Origin: Nodularia sp034931045
Lineage (GTDB): Bacteria > Cyanobacteriota > Cyanobacteriia > Cyanobacteriales > Nostocaceae
Direction: 5' to 3'
Length of the DNA stretch: 64,000 bases
Assembly (NCBI RefSeq): GCF_034931045.1
Contig: NZ_JAYGHH010000003.1
Location: forward strand, 218,848 to 282,847
A model generated the notes under the pieces. That model did not search any database. It had not been told where the DNA came from and saw nothing but the letters and a program-made list of their open reading frames with translations. The stretch's first letter is position 1. Each line of letters opens with the position of its first letter. Below, piece by piece: positions 16,718-25,917 of this stretch. A program made the position numbers and the translations under genes.

Positions 16718-17196
16718 GTATAAATAGGTATATACCGCACCTGATTGTTTTCCCGGAAGATGATGCTAATCGCCAGATTGCTAACGGATTTATTCAAGAT
16801 TTAAACGTGAATTATCTTGCTATTCAAATCCTACCAATTGCAGACGGTTGGCCAAAAGTTGTGAGCAAATTTACAAATGTTTATGTCTCTGAAATGCAAA
16901 AATATCCACAGAGCATGATGCTTTTACTTGTTGATTTTGATGAGCGTGAAGATAGGTTCAGTTATGTAGAAAGCCATATTCCGGAGCATCTAAAAAGTAG
17001 AGTTTTCATTTTGGGAGTAAAATCTAATCCAGAGAGTCTTAAGAAAGACATTCAAAAAAAATTTGAGGCTATTGGAGAAGCACTTGCTAAAGATTGCTCT
17101 GAAAACAAGAATGAATTATGGGGACATCCCCTTCTCATACATAATAAAACTGAGTTAGAACGAATGATTGTATCTGTTAAACCCTTTTTGTTTTAA
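16714..17196 (+). CDS. Toprim-like partner of the ATPase, putative nuclease effector
   Basis: A 160-residue protein from ATG 16714, which overlaps the ATPase stop. Two features suggest a small Toprim-like fold: an acidic residue after the first strand (HLIVFPEDDANRQIANGF, E about residue 14) and a D-x-D after a hydrophobic strand (MMLLLVDFDERED, about residues 70-80). Toprim nucleases use just such a Glu and DxD to bind metal. The C-terminal part is charged and helical. This domain is usually fused to the ATPase in OLD proteins and separate in PARIS (AriB), but AriB is longer. I infer a nuclease effector; no named family is recognised. Confidence 0.6.
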   Translation: MSINRYIPHLIVFPEDDANRQIANGFIQDLNVNYLAIQILPIADGWPKVVSKFTNVYVSEMQKYPQSMMLLLVDFDEREDRFSYVESHIPEHLKSRVFILGVKSNPESLKKDIQKKFEAIGEALAKDCSENKNELWGHPLLIHNKTELERMIVSVKPFLF

Positions 17197-18100
17197 AAAT
17201 AAACATAATAATATGTTAGACCAATATTGGTTGATAGGGGAGAAATTTATAAGTTGCGGTAATGGAATTACTGGTATGGGCGGGCATCTTTGCCCTCCAC
17301 ACAAGAGTTTATTGTAATTTACAGCGATTTTCAGGTAAATGAACCACACTTTAACATCTCACGCATACCGCAAGCGGAACCCGCAGGGTAGGCGCAAAGA
17401 CGCAAAGAACAGAAGAAAGGAATTCAGCTTAGTCTCACTAAGCAATGGGATGACAGGCTCAATGTGGTATCTACCTTTATATAGATTGACAAAAAGGAAG
17501 TAGTATTACTCAGGTTGAGCTTTGATGAGGCGGAAAGATTTTTTTGATGGGGATCGCTACGTAAATTACTTACACATAGCTGTGATAACTGGACTTTTTC
17601 TGATTACTTAATGTTGCTTATAGTCAGATTTACACAATGATCATGATTTTGTAATACCAAGAATTTCATTCAAGGTATATTGTAAAAAAAATATTTATAT
17701 TTTATGTAAAATTTCGGTGATTATAACTGTCGCTCAACTAGCCTGTTAAGGCTATTTCAAGATGTTACAATAGTATCATGGTTTCTGAATACACTTTAAT
17801 TATTAATCTATGCTCGGATGAAAAAGTGATTTATCATGCTCATGCTTAACCTGTTTTTAACCTGTAAGTCACAAATTACAGATTAAAAATGTAACTTATT
17901 AGCCACCAACTCCAGATACCAATGTTTTTCTCTGATTTTGTATCAAAAATAGCAGTTATAAACTGGCTATTATGACACTTGCCAGGCTGGTTGAACTTTT
18001 TGGCTGCTACATAGTTGACAGAGAAAAAATGGTTAGAATAGCATCAACACTCTCTTTTAGAGAGTAAACCTCCAAAAAAAGTGACGAATTTCAAATTTGT
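17197..18100. other. Gene-free region of about 0.9 kb
   Basis: No credible coding frame is seen. A GC-rich repeat fragment lies at about 17366-17410 (CCGCAAGCGGAACCCGC and GGCGCAAAGACGCAAAG). The rest is AT-rich. A small hairpin sits at 17739-17752 (AGCC/GGCT arms) and a perfect one at 18049-18065 just upstream of the next gene. A small RNA or a long 5' leader is possible; I cannot support one from sequence alone. Confidence 0.4.
18049..18065 (+). promoter_or_regulatory. Perfect hairpin in the leader of the small membrane protein
   Basis: ACTCTC and GAGAGT arms flank the loop TTTTA, 35 bp before ATG 18101. It is not followed by a U-run (AAACCTCC follows), so it is more likely a leader structure or operator than a terminator. 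CCTCC after it is the complement of a Shine-Dalgarno sequence, not one itself. Confidence 0.35.
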
Positions 18101-18286
18101 ATGGACGCAAATAGCCAGTCTGCCAAACCTCCCGATACATATTCCCATCGTTTGGCAGACATTGTGGGAACGGCGATCGCTCTAGTGACTCTAATACTAC
18201 CTGTGTTTGTCATTGCCCACTATTCGACTGATGTTTCAAACAACCCGCAACCCCGAACCTATACACTACCAAGAAGTGGAAACTAA
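18101..18286 (+). CDS. Small single-pass membrane protein
   Basis: A 61-residue protein with one transmembrane helix (about residues 22-43, IVGTAIALVTLILPVFVIAH) between a polar N-terminus and a Pro/Asn-rich tail. The composition and codon use (GGCGATCGC inside the gene) look genuine. Similar short proteins are conserved in Nostocales, but I know of no function. It precedes ppa by 374 bp. Confidence 0.6.
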   Translation: MDANSQSAKPPDTYSHRLADIVGTAIALVTLILPVFVIAHYSTDVSNNPQPRTYTLPRSGN

Positions 18287-18660
18287 ACAACAGTTGCAAG
18301 TAGCATTTCACAGCAAGTTCGCTCGCAGAAGGAGAAAACACCTTGTGATTTGATATTTTGGATGTGTAGTTAACCCGGCATTATCTGAATCTGTATTGTC
18401 TTCTAACTGATGTCAGATATGTGTAGTTTAAGTTTTTTGGTGCCTCAGCAGGCATAGATGTCTGAATAGTCGGAAGCGTTGCGGGGAGTTCTCACAGCGC
18501 TTTTTATTGTTTGCAGCACTCAGCATTTCACATATACTTGCGTTACTGAACAATTATTCATACCAATATTTTGGGAAGAAGTCCATCTTGGCTTTAAAAT
18601 TTTACAGAGGGAGCTATAACTCAGTGCTACCCGAATTTACTGTTATCAGAGGATTTTTTT
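18287..18660. other. Intergenic region upstream of ppa
   Basis: This 374 bp region must contain the ppa promoter and leader. A short open frame at 18507-18719 overlaps the start of ppa in another frame and looks spurious. No RNA element is recognised. Confidence 0.3.
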
Positions 18661-19173
18661 GTGGACTTATCCCGTATTCCTGCCCAACCAAAACCCGGTA
18701 TACTCAATGTTTTAATTGAAATCCCCGGCGGGAGTAAAAATAAATACGAATTTGACAAGGACTTAGAAGCCTTCGCCCTGGACAGAGTGCTTTATTCTTC
18801 GGTACGATATCCTTATGATTACGGCTTTGTACCTAATACTTTAGCTGATGATGGCGATCCTCTGGATGGGATGGTGATTATGGATGAACCAACCTTTCCT
18901 GGCTGTGTGATTCCAGCCCGATTCATTGGGATGCTAGAAATGATTGACGGTGGCGATCGCGATGAAAAAATTCTTTGTGTACCTGACAAAGATCCCCGCT
19001 ATGCTCACGTCAAATCACTCAAAGATGTAGCACCACACCGTTTAGAGGAAATTGCCGAATTTTTCCGCAGCTATAAAAATTTGGAGAAAAAAGTAACTCA
19101 AATTCTTGGCTGGCAAGATGTTGACAAAGTTTCAGCCTTAGTAGATAAATTCATCTTGGCTGCTAAAGCATAA
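18661..19173 (+). CDS. ppa: Inorganic pyrophosphatase
   Basis: A 170-residue family I soluble pyrophosphatase. It hydrolyses PPi from biosynthetic reactions to phosphate in the cytoplasm and uses Mg2+. The signature DDGDPLD lies at residues 63-69, with further metal and substrate residues in RYPYDYGFVPNT and KDPRYAHVKSL. The start is GTG 18661, which gives the family's usual MDLSRIPAQPKPG; there is no ATG near it. Monocistronic by position, with panD 137 bp downstream. Confidence 0.95.
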   Translation: MDLSRIPAQPKPGILNVLIEIPGGSKNKYEFDKDLEAFALDRVLYSSVRYPYDYGFVPNTLADDGDPLDGMVIMDEPTFPGCVIPARFIGMLEMIDGGDRDEKILCVPDKDPRYAHVKSLKDVAPHRLEEIAEFFRSYKNLEKKVTQILGWQDVDKVSALVDKFILAAKA

Positions 19174-19309
19174 TAGAAAAGTTATGAGTTATAAGTTGTG
19201 AGTTATGAGTTTTGATCTTGAACTCCTAACTTCTAACTCTAACTGTCCTGGCAAAGACACAAACGGCTGCTGCTGGTTGCGATTTGCAAAATCCAAAATG
19301 TAAAAAAAA

Positions 19310-19693
19310 ATGCAGCGTACTCTTCTTTTAGCAAAAATTCACAATTGTACCCTCACCGGGGCAAACATTAACTACGTGGGTAGTATCAGCATTGATCAAG
19401 TTTTATTAGACAAGGCTGGAATTTTACCCTATGAGCAAGTTCAAGTAGTGAATAATGCTAATGGCCAGCGTTTTATTACTTATACAATACCAGCCCCAGA
19501 AAATTCTGGCATAATTGAACTAAATGGGGCAGCAGCACGTTTAGGCATTACAGGCGATCGCTTGATTATAATGGCTTACGGGCAGTTCACGCCAGAAGAG
19601 TTAAAAAATTACTCGCCTACTGTAGTCATTGTGGACGAAAAAAACCGACTTTTGGAAGTACGGCACTATGATGATTTACTCAGTAAGGTCTAA
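19310..19693 (+). CDS. panD: Aspartate 1-decarboxylase
   Basis: PanD forms beta-alanine from L-aspartate for pantothenate and coenzyme A synthesis. The proenzyme self-cleaves at Gly24-Ser25 (NYVGSISID) to make the pyruvoyl group. The other family marks, NNANGQRFITY and NGAAARLGITGDRLIIMAYG, are present, and 127 residues is normal. The next gene starts 12 bp after the stop, so the two may be co-transcribed. Confidence 0.95.
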   Translation: MQRTLLLAKIHNCTLTGANINYVGSISIDQVLLDKAGILPYEQVQVVNNANGQRFITYTIPAPENSGIIELNGAAARLGITGDRLIIMAYGQFTPEELKNYSPTVVIVDEKNRLLEVRHYDDLLSKV

Positions 19694-19705
19694 CTTTCAA
19701 GAAAA

Positions 19706-20605
19706 ATGTCAAATTTTGAACTGTCGGGTTCTCAAAGCTACGTATCAGAAGAGCCAATTATGCCTCCATGTAATCCTACGGAGAAAATTTTGGTAAAGTT
19801 CTGGGGTGTCAGAGGTTTAATTCCCACTCCATGCAGTCGCACCCACCGCTATGGTGGTAACACTGCTTGTATAGAAATATATGTAGGAGGCCAACACCTG
19901 ATTTTTGATGGTGGTACAGGTTTACGCATACTTGGGCGAACTTGGCAAAAACTACATGAACCCCTAGAAGCTCATTTATTTTTTACTAACTCCCAATCAA
20001 ATCATATTCAAGGCTTTCCCTTTTTTGCTCCGGCATTTGTCACAAAAAATAGCTTTCATATTTATGGTACAGCGGCCTCTAATGGAGCTTCTATTAAACA
20101 ATGTTTGTGTGACCAAATGCTCCAGCCTCTGTTTCCTTATCCTATACAGGCAATGCAATCTAAATTGCAATTCTATAATTTGATTCCAGGGCAAGAGATC
20201 AAGATCGGTGATGCCACAGTTAATACAGCATTAGTCAATCAAAATCAGAAATCACTGGGCTATCGTATCACTAATGAAGAATATAGCATTGCTTACGTCA
20301 CAGATTTACACAAAAATCTTGATCAAGCCGAACGTGACCGCATTTTACAGATTATTCAAAATGCTGATTTACTCATTGCCAACGCTACTTATAACCCGCC
20401 AACATCTGACAAACATGAGGTAAATGACGTACACTGGAAAACTGCGGTAGACTTGGCAACCAGCGCATCTGTAAAACAGTTGGTTATCTCTCAACATCAT
20501 CCAGACGACAATGATGATTTTCTTGACAAAGTGCAACTAGAAATTCAGTCTGTATTTCCCAAAGCATTACTAGCCTGTGAAGGTTTAGTATTGTCGATTG
20601 GTTAA
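19706..20605 (+). CDS. MBL-fold protein with degenerate metal site
   Basis: A 299-residue protein of the metallo-beta-lactamase fold, of the type beginning VKFWGVRGxxPTP....YGGNT. In active relatives the next strand ends in a T-H-T-H-W-D-H-I-Q-G-F metal motif. Here it reads FFTNSQSNHIQGF (about residues 92-104), so two of the histidines and the aspartate are replaced. Downstream, YVTDLHKN (usually YxTDTE) is also altered, while VNDVHWKTAVDLA and ISQHHPDDNDD resemble the family. It is probably not a metallohydrolase; a binding or regulatory role is possible. It lies 12 bp after panD. Confidence 0.8.
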   Translation: MSNFELSGSQSYVSEEPIMPPCNPTEKILVKFWGVRGLIPTPCSRTHRYGGNTACIEIYVGGQHLIFDGGTGLRILGRTWQKLHEPLEAHLFFTNSQSNHIQGFPFFAPAFVTKNSFHIYGTAASNGASIKQCLCDQMLQPLFPYPIQAMQSKLQFYNLIPGQEIKIGDATVNTALVNQNQKSLGYRITNEEYSIAYVTDLHKNLDQAERDRILQIIQNADLLIANATYNPPTSDKHEVNDVHWKTAVDLATSASVKQLVISQHHPDDNDDFLDKVQLEIQSVFPKALLACEGLVLSIG

Positions 20606-20633
20606 CTAGTGATATTTGGTCAAATTTTGCACG

Positions 20634-20668
20634 ACTTTGCGTTTAAAAACTCTAATTTTCCGCAAAGT
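20634..20668 (+). terminator. Possible terminator after the MBL gene
   Basis: Arms ACTTTGCG and CGCAAAGT enclose a 19-base AT-rich loop and are followed by an AT-rich run (ATTAATTATTTTT). The long loop and imperfect U-run make it uncertain. Confidence 0.35.
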
Positions 20669-20755
20669 ATTAATTATTTTTAACACTCTCAATCAAAAAT
20701 AAGTAGGTAGGAAAAACCAAACTATATTACGAAAAGTAAACACAGCAAACCCTAC

Positions 20756-21334
20756 TTAACTTTTCAGTAAACTCTTGGCTTCATTCTCTTCATCCATAAT
20801 TCTGTAGAAAGTCAGTGCAGTGTTACCGTAAACCTTTTGGCGACATATCTCCCAAGTGGGTATGATTGGCGGTTTCCAATTTTGGGGATTGTGTTCTACG
20901 GCTATTTCACCATTAAGAGCTAATAAATTATAGTGCGCGATCGCTTCTAAGACTGGCTGATATAATCCACTAGCATAAGGTGGATCAAAATAAATTCTGT
21001 CAAACTGCTTTCCTGATAAGTTTTTTAATTGCTGAATGACATCACCTCGCAAGAGTTGCCATTTTTGCTCACCATCTGCTACCTGCTGCCAGTTTTGTTG
21101 AATAATGACACTAGCTCGGCTGGATTTTTCCATTCCTACGACTAAACTGGCTCCTCTACACAAAGCCTCTGCACCCATTGAACCAGTACCAGTACACACA
21201 TCTAGCCAACGACAATCCACAATTGTTCCCTGCCAAATATTAAACACGGCTTCTCTTACCCGCGCACTAGTGGGTCTGGTAGTTTGCCCTGGTAAGGTTT
21301 TAATTTGGCGATTCCCGTAAATTCTTATTGTCAT
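20756..21334 (-). CDS. rsmD: 16S rRNA (guanine(966)-N(2))-methyltransferase
   Basis: RsmD methylates G966 of 16S rRNA during 30S assembly. The SAM-binding motif is DVCTGTGSMGAEALCRGA (about 45-62), and the catalytic DPPY is at 117-120. The N-terminal RPTSARVREAVFN box is also typical. Length 192 fits. The DxCxGTG here has Cys where many have Phe (DLFAGTG), a mild variation. It is separated from hisH, on the same strand, by 87 bp. Confidence 0.9.
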   Translation of the reverse strand: MTIRIYGNRQIKTLPGQTTRPTSARVREAVFNIWQGTIVDCRWLDVCTGTGSMGAEALCRGASLVVGMEKSSRASVIIQQNWQQVADGEQKWQLLRGDVIQQLKNLSGKQFDRIYFDPPYASGLYQPVLEAIAHYNLLALNGEIAVEHNPQNWKPPIIPTWEICRQKVYGNTALTFYRIMDEENEAKSLLKS

Positions 21335-21421
21335 TAGTGATTAGTCATTGCTCTACAGTCAGGGAAAAAACCACAACAAAGGACAAACAACAAACGACAA
21401 AATCTCAAATAAAAAGTTGGA

Positions 21422-22057
21422 TTATGCAGCAATTTTTTCACGGACTTGTGCAACAAAATTAGAGAGAATTTGCAACCCGATGTTAGAAGATTTTTCCGGG
21501 TGAAACTGTACGGCTGTCAAGTTTTCCCGCGCGATCGCAGCTGTGATAGTTTGAGAACCGTGGGTAACAGTTGCGGCTCGAACTTCGGGATCAGTTGGGT
21601 CAACATAGTAAGAATGCACAAAATATACCCAAGGATCGGCTGGCAAATGCTCCCATAAAATGTTTTTTCGTTGTGTGAACTCTAGTTGATTCCATCCCAT
21701 GTGAGGAATAGTAATGCCTGCTTCTGGTCGGAATCGGCGTACTTTTCCAGGGACAATTCCCAGTCCTGGTTGAGTTCCTTCGGCACTGGATTCAAATAAA
21801 ATTTGCAATCCCAAACAGATGCCTAAGAAGGGTTTACCCGATGCGATTGTATCTTTAATGGGTTGTTCTAAACCACGCGATCGCAGGTGTTGGACTGCGG
21901 GATCAAATGCTCCCACTCCTGGCAAGACTACGGCATCTGCCATCTCTAAATCCTTAGCAGAATGAGTAATCTGAGGAGTTGCTCCAGCTTTTTCTAAACC
22001 TTTGCAGACTGAGTGCAAATTTCCCATATCGTAATCTACGACTGCAATGATTGGCAT
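21422..22057 (-). CDS. hisH: Imidazole glycerol phosphate synthase, glutaminase subunit HisH
   Basis: HisH releases ammonia from glutamine for HisF, giving imidazole glycerol phosphate and AICAR in histidine synthesis. The glutamine amidotransferase triad is visible: Cys81 in FLGICLGLQ, then His and Glu in VQFHPEKSS near the C-terminus. Length 211 is normal. A Shine-Dalgarno-like AAGGAG lies upstream of ATG 22057. hisF is not nearby; hisA, the preceding pathway step, lies 13 kb away. Confidence 0.95.
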   Translation of the reverse strand: MPIIAVVDYDMGNLHSVCKGLEKAGATPQITHSAKDLEMADAVVLPGVGAFDPAVQHLRSRGLEQPIKDTIASGKPFLGICLGLQILFESSAEGTQPGLGIVPGKVRRFRPEAGITIPHMGWNQLEFTQRKNILWEHLPADPWVYFVHSYYVDPTDPEVRAATVTHGSQTITAAIARENLTAVQFHPEKSSNIGLQILSNFVAQVREKIAA

Positions 22058-22115
22058 TGACCGGCTCCTTGTAAGTTTATTATGGAGGGTGTTTCTATTC
22101 TAAATAATATTTCCT

Positions 22116-22628
22116 ATGGCGAAAAGAATACTATTAACTTCTTTTGAAGTTTGGTTGAGCGATCAACTCTCAAATTCTTCTGATGATTTATTACTGGAAG
22201 TGATTAAAGATGACTTGCTCCCTCATGATTTAAAATTTTTGCGGCGTTTACCTGTGGATATCCATCTGGCTAGTTTACAGGTAATTCAAACAATATCTGA
22301 ACTGCAACCTGATTATATTATTTGTTGTGGCATGGCTACTAACAGGACAAAACTAAGTCTGGAAGCGGTTGCTAGCTGTGGGGAAAGTGTTTTGCCGACA
22401 ACTGTTAATTTGGAAAAATTAGTAGCAGGTACGACAGCAATTGAGATTAGCCACGACTGCGGTAAATTTGTTTGTAACGGGTTGTACTATGCAGTTTTAA
22501 ATTACTTGTGCCAAAATCAACTGGCAACACCATGTATTTTTGTTCATGTTCCGGTGTTAAATTCTGAAAATTTGCCCGTCGTCTTGGCTGATTTCTTATT
22601 AATTATTAACAATTTGGCACTTTCATAA
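22116..22628 (+). CDS. Peptidase C15 (pyroglutamyl-peptidase I)-like protein
   Basis: A 170-residue protein that keeps the catalytic residues of pyroglutamyl peptidase I: Glu83 (SLEAVA), Cys120 (GKFVCNGLYY) and His144 (IFVHVP). The N-terminal MAKRILLTSFEVW box is family-like. The chain is about 40 residues shorter than typical Pcp (about 210), with the loop after LPV reduced. It may remove N-terminal pyroglutamate from peptides or act on another small substrate. It diverges from hisH with only 58 bp between the starts. Confidence 0.75.
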   Translation: MAKRILLTSFEVWLSDQLSNSSDDLLLEVIKDDLLPHDLKFLRRLPVDIHLASLQVIQTISELQPDYIICCGMATNRTKLSLEAVASCGESVLPTTVNLEKLVAGTTAIEISHDCGKFVCNGLYYAVLNYLCQNQLATPCIFVHVPVLNSENLPVVLADFLLIINNLALS

Positions 22629-22669
22629 AGCCGTCTGCGTCTCTTAGGTGAAGCCATGTTCTCAGTATT

Positions 22670-24028
22670 ATGTTGTCATTTTTACTAAATTTAACTCTCG
22701 CCCAAGCCGCACCAGCTACGCCACCCCCGGAAGAAGTGGTCAAACCCCAAGAAGTTCGCCCTTTACCGGGACAACTGGATAATGTACCTGTATTTAATAG
22801 TAATAGTCCAGAATTAGTATTAAAAGAAGGAATCTTACTTTCTACTTTTCCTCCAGATGACAAAAAGGTGTCAGAGGCGCATTTAAATTATCCGTTTAGC
22901 GGGCGATTTGATGTTTTTGCCCATCACGTTGCGAGGGCTGAACCACCAGAGGATTTAAGGTCATTACATCTGGGAATCATGCTGCATAACCCTGGAACTG
23001 AACCAGTAACGGTGAATATATTGCAAGCAGCAAGTTATTTAAGCCAACCAGATGCGCCATTTATTCAGTTACCAGCCACGAGTCGGAATATTTTAGGTAA
23101 TATTTTTGCAGGGCCTGGCGATCGCGCCGTGTCTGATGTTTTAAGAGGAAGGCGACAAGAAAGTTTCCCCGCCCAAATTGTCATTCCCCCAGGGCAAAAT
23201 CAGATGTTATTAAATTTGCCCATACCTGTTCAAGAACTGACACCACCTTTAAATGGTCGCTCTACATTAATGCGGTTGCAGAGTAATGGTACTGTTTATG
23301 CAGCTAGTATGGCTTTATTTGCCCGTCAGAATGCCGACGGAAGTGAACGCGCCCCAACTTTAGCAGAATGGGAAAATTTACTCAAAACAGGTGAATTGTC
23401 AACTCCACGGGATAGAGTTCCTACACCTTTAGAAGCAACCAACCAAGGAAGAATTTATGGCCGTGTTGCGGGAGTTGCTCAAGGTTCACAGTGGAAATCC
23501 TTAGTTGTGGATAATCCTGAAGCGAGATATTTAACTATTCCCCAAACTGGTCAAGCCTTTTCATATCCTTTAAGTAGCTTGCATGGTGGTACTTTAGGCA
23601 CAAATCAAATTCAAACTGCGCCCATGCTGGTACGTTATCCTGATACCGCTTATATGGCTCATGGTAACTATGGGATTCAATATAGTTTGCAGTTGCCACT
23701 ACATAATAATACCGAAAATGCTCAAAGGGTGAGTGTATCTGTGCAAACGCCAATTAAAGAAGATAATTTGGTAAAACAAGGATTACGCTTTTTTACGAAC
23801 ACAGCACCGCAAGTATTTTTCCGGGGTTCAGTGCGGGTACGTTACAGAGATGATCAAGGTCATGCCAAAACTCAGTTTACTCATTTAGTGCAAAGGCGAG
23901 GTCAACAGGGAGAACCCTTGATTTTATTGAATATGCCACCAGGCGATCGCAGACTAGTAGAAGTAGACTTGATCTATCCCCCAGATGCGACACCACCGCA
24001 GGTATTAACTGTATCAACTCAAGAGTAA
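22670..24028 (+). CDS. DUF3370 exported protein
   Basis: A 452-residue protein of the cyanobacterial DUF3370 family. The N-terminus is hydrophobic (LSFLLNLTLAQAAPA), a short signal peptide; a Pro-rich segment follows, then PLPGQLDNVPVFNSN and long beta-rich stretches (FAHHVAR, LHLGIMLHNPG, VVDNPEARYLTIPQTGQAF). The family is exported and cell-surface linked in some filamentous strains; its biochemical role is unknown. ATG 22670 begins 41 bp after the peptidase gene. Confidence 0.8.
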   Translation: MLSFLLNLTLAQAAPATPPPEEVVKPQEVRPLPGQLDNVPVFNSNSPELVLKEGILLSTFPPDDKKVSEAHLNYPFSGRFDVFAHHVARAEPPEDLRSLHLGIMLHNPGTEPVTVNILQAASYLSQPDAPFIQLPATSRNILGNIFAGPGDRAVSDVLRGRRQESFPAQIVIPPGQNQMLLNLPIPVQELTPPLNGRSTLMRLQSNGTVYAASMALFARQNADGSERAPTLAEWENLLKTGELSTPRDRVPTPLEATNQGRIYGRVAGVAQGSQWKSLVVDNPEARYLTIPQTGQAFSYPLSSLHGGTLGTNQIQTAPMLVRYPDTAYMAHGNYGIQYSLQLPLHNNTENAQRVSVSVQTPIKEDNLVKQGLRFFTNTAPQVFFRGSVRVRYRDDQGHAKTQFTHLVQRRGQQGEPLILLNMPPGDRRLVEVDLIYPPDATPPQVLTVSTQE

Positions 24029-24096
24029 GTATTCTGATTTATCCCTGAATATGGTAATATCCAAAGGCTTTTTATTTTAACTAATGCAGGTTAAGG

Positions 24097-24972
24097 ATGG
24101 AAGGAAATTTTCTGACGGCTGTTTTTCTGCCCTTGGCTCTATTTATCATCATGCTAGGCATGGGTTTATCCTTGACCCTAGACGACTATAAGCGAGTTTT
24201 AATATATCCCAAAGCGGTGGTCATTGGCTTAGTGTTGCAGTTAGTCATGTTACCAATTGTGGGCTTTGGAATTGCGTCGGTGTTTCCCCTCAAACCAGAA
24301 TTAGCAGTAGGTGTGATGATTTTAGTAGCCTGTCCTGGTGGCGCAACTTCTAATATGATCACATTTTTAGCAGAGGGAGATGTTGCTCTGTCTGTTACCC
24401 TCACAGCTTTCAGTAGTTTAATTACAGTTTTTACAATTCCTCTGGTTGTCAATTTTGCAATGCAGACATTTTTGGGAGCAGGAACAACACTACAGTTACC
24501 TGTTCTAAATACAGTTTTGCAGATTGCGGTAATGACACTTCTACCTTTAGCAATAGGGATGGTAGTTAATCGATATGCTCCCGGAATAGCAACAAAGGCA
24601 AATAAACCTGTAAGGTGGTTATCTTTATTTTTCCTGTCTGTGGTGCTTACTGGAATAATACTCCAAGACAGAGATAATTTGATTCCTTATGTGATTGCTG
24701 TGGGCTGGGTAACTCTGATTTTAAATGTGGCGACAATGGCTTTAGGTTTTGCGATCGCTACTTTAGCAAAATTAGGAGAAAAACGGGCTACGGCCATTAC
24801 AGTAGAAGTGGGCATTCAAAATGGGACTTTAGCGATCGCGATCGCATCTTCCCCTACATTGCTCAATAATCCCGCCTTGGCTATTCCGGCCGCTATTTAT
24901 AGCTTGCTGATGTTTGTGACTGGTCTTGGATTTGCTTGGTGGGCTAATCCTCGCCGCAGCTTAGGAAAATAA
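24097..24972 (+). CDS. Bile acid:sodium symporter family (BASS) transporter
   Basis: A 291-residue inner-membrane protein with about nine hydrophobic segments. The family signature ACPGGATSNMITFLAEGDVALSV (about residues 76-98) and the later VEVGIQNGTLAIAIA place it in the BASS group of Na+-coupled organic-anion carriers; SbtA bicarbonate transporters are a different family. The substrate is unknown (pyruvate or other organic acids in plant relatives). AAGG lies immediately before ATG 24097, so the start may be weak. prmA begins 1 bp after the stop, which suggests an operon. Confidence 0.85.
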   Translation: MEGNFLTAVFLPLALFIIMLGMGLSLTLDDYKRVLIYPKAVVIGLVLQLVMLPIVGFGIASVFPLKPELAVGVMILVACPGGATSNMITFLAEGDVALSVTLTAFSSLITVFTIPLVVNFAMQTFLGAGTTLQLPVLNTVLQIAVMTLLPLAIGMVVNRYAPGIATKANKPVRWLSLFFLSVVLTGIILQDRDNLIPYVIAVGWVTLILNVATMALGFAIATLAKLGEKRATAITVEVGIQNGTLAIAIASSPTLLNNPALAIPAAIYSLLMFVTGLGFAWWANPRRSLGK

Positions 24973-24973
24973 T

Positions 24974-25917
24974 ATGTCTTGGATGGAATTAAGTCTAAAT
25001 ACAACCCATGAAGCTGTTGATTGGGTTTTTACACTATTGGCAGAAACTATTAATATTAATGATGTTTATATTACAGAATATGCGGAATCCAATTCGGCTA
25101 ATTCTGATTGGAAAATGACGATGCGGTTATATTTACCCTACGATGTTAGCGCCCGGACAGGGGTAGAAAAAATTGCCAGTTTGCTTTCCCCTTTGCATCG
25201 AACTGGAATGACAACAGCAATTCAGACGAATATTGTTGAAAATAAAATCACAGATGCACCGCAACCATTTTTATATCCCATTGGCACAAGATTTATTATA
25301 GTCAATTCTGATACACCTGTCGAATCTGAAATAACAGACAAAATCACCTTAAAATTGCCAAAAACTCTCGCCTTTGGTAGTGGTTTACATCCAGCCACCA
25401 TTGTTAGTCTCCGACTGCTAGAACGCTACATAGTCCCGAATATGCAGGTGCTAGACTTTGGTTCAGGTTCAGGGATTTTAAGTGTGGCGATCGCGAAACT
25501 AGGGGCGAATGTCTTAGCTTTAGATAATGACAGTGTTGCTGTAGCAGCGACTCAGGAAACTGTATTTCTGAACAATGTAGAGCAGCAAGTACAGGTGATC
25601 CAAGGTAGCCTGGGATGTGGCAGTGATTTGGGGCATTGGATGGGTGGAAACACTGTTAATAATGTGTCGAAAATTGAAGCCAAAAATACGTTTGATTTAA
25701 TTGTTGCTAATATTTTTGCACGGGTACATATTGCCCTTGCGGATGATTTTAGGGAAGCGTTGCGTCATCATCAAGCACAACCAGGACTATTAATTACAGC
25801 TGGATTTACCACAGATCATGAGGAAACTGTCACTACAGCCTTAGCTGAGGCAGGATTTGAGGTAATTGATTGTGAACGATTAAACGAATGGGTTGCCCTT
25901 GCCCATCGGTGTAATTT
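24974..25917 (+). CDS. prmA: Ribosomal protein L11 methyltransferase (3' end in assembly gap)
   Basis: PrmA tri-methylates ribosomal protein L11. The SAM motif is VLDFGSGSGILSVAIAKLGA (about 158-176). The catalytic region is DLIVANIFARVHIAL (about 241-255), and the C-terminal strand is LNEWVALAHRCN. About 314 codons are visible, near the full family length, then 75 N. The stop codon should lie just inside the gap. It is spaced 1 bp after the BASS gene. An insertion around residues 215-235 (GCGSDLGHWMGGN) is longer than in many relatives. Confidence 0.9.

Noticed and set aside
15608..17196. Gabija, Septu or PARIS
   Set aside because: Gabija needs a UvrD-like helicase, Septu an HNH protein, and PARIS a longer DUF4435 AriB; none is seen.
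17155..17349. Minus-strand ORF of 64 codons
   Set aside because: It overlaps the Toprim-like gene and a gap, with no features of a protein.
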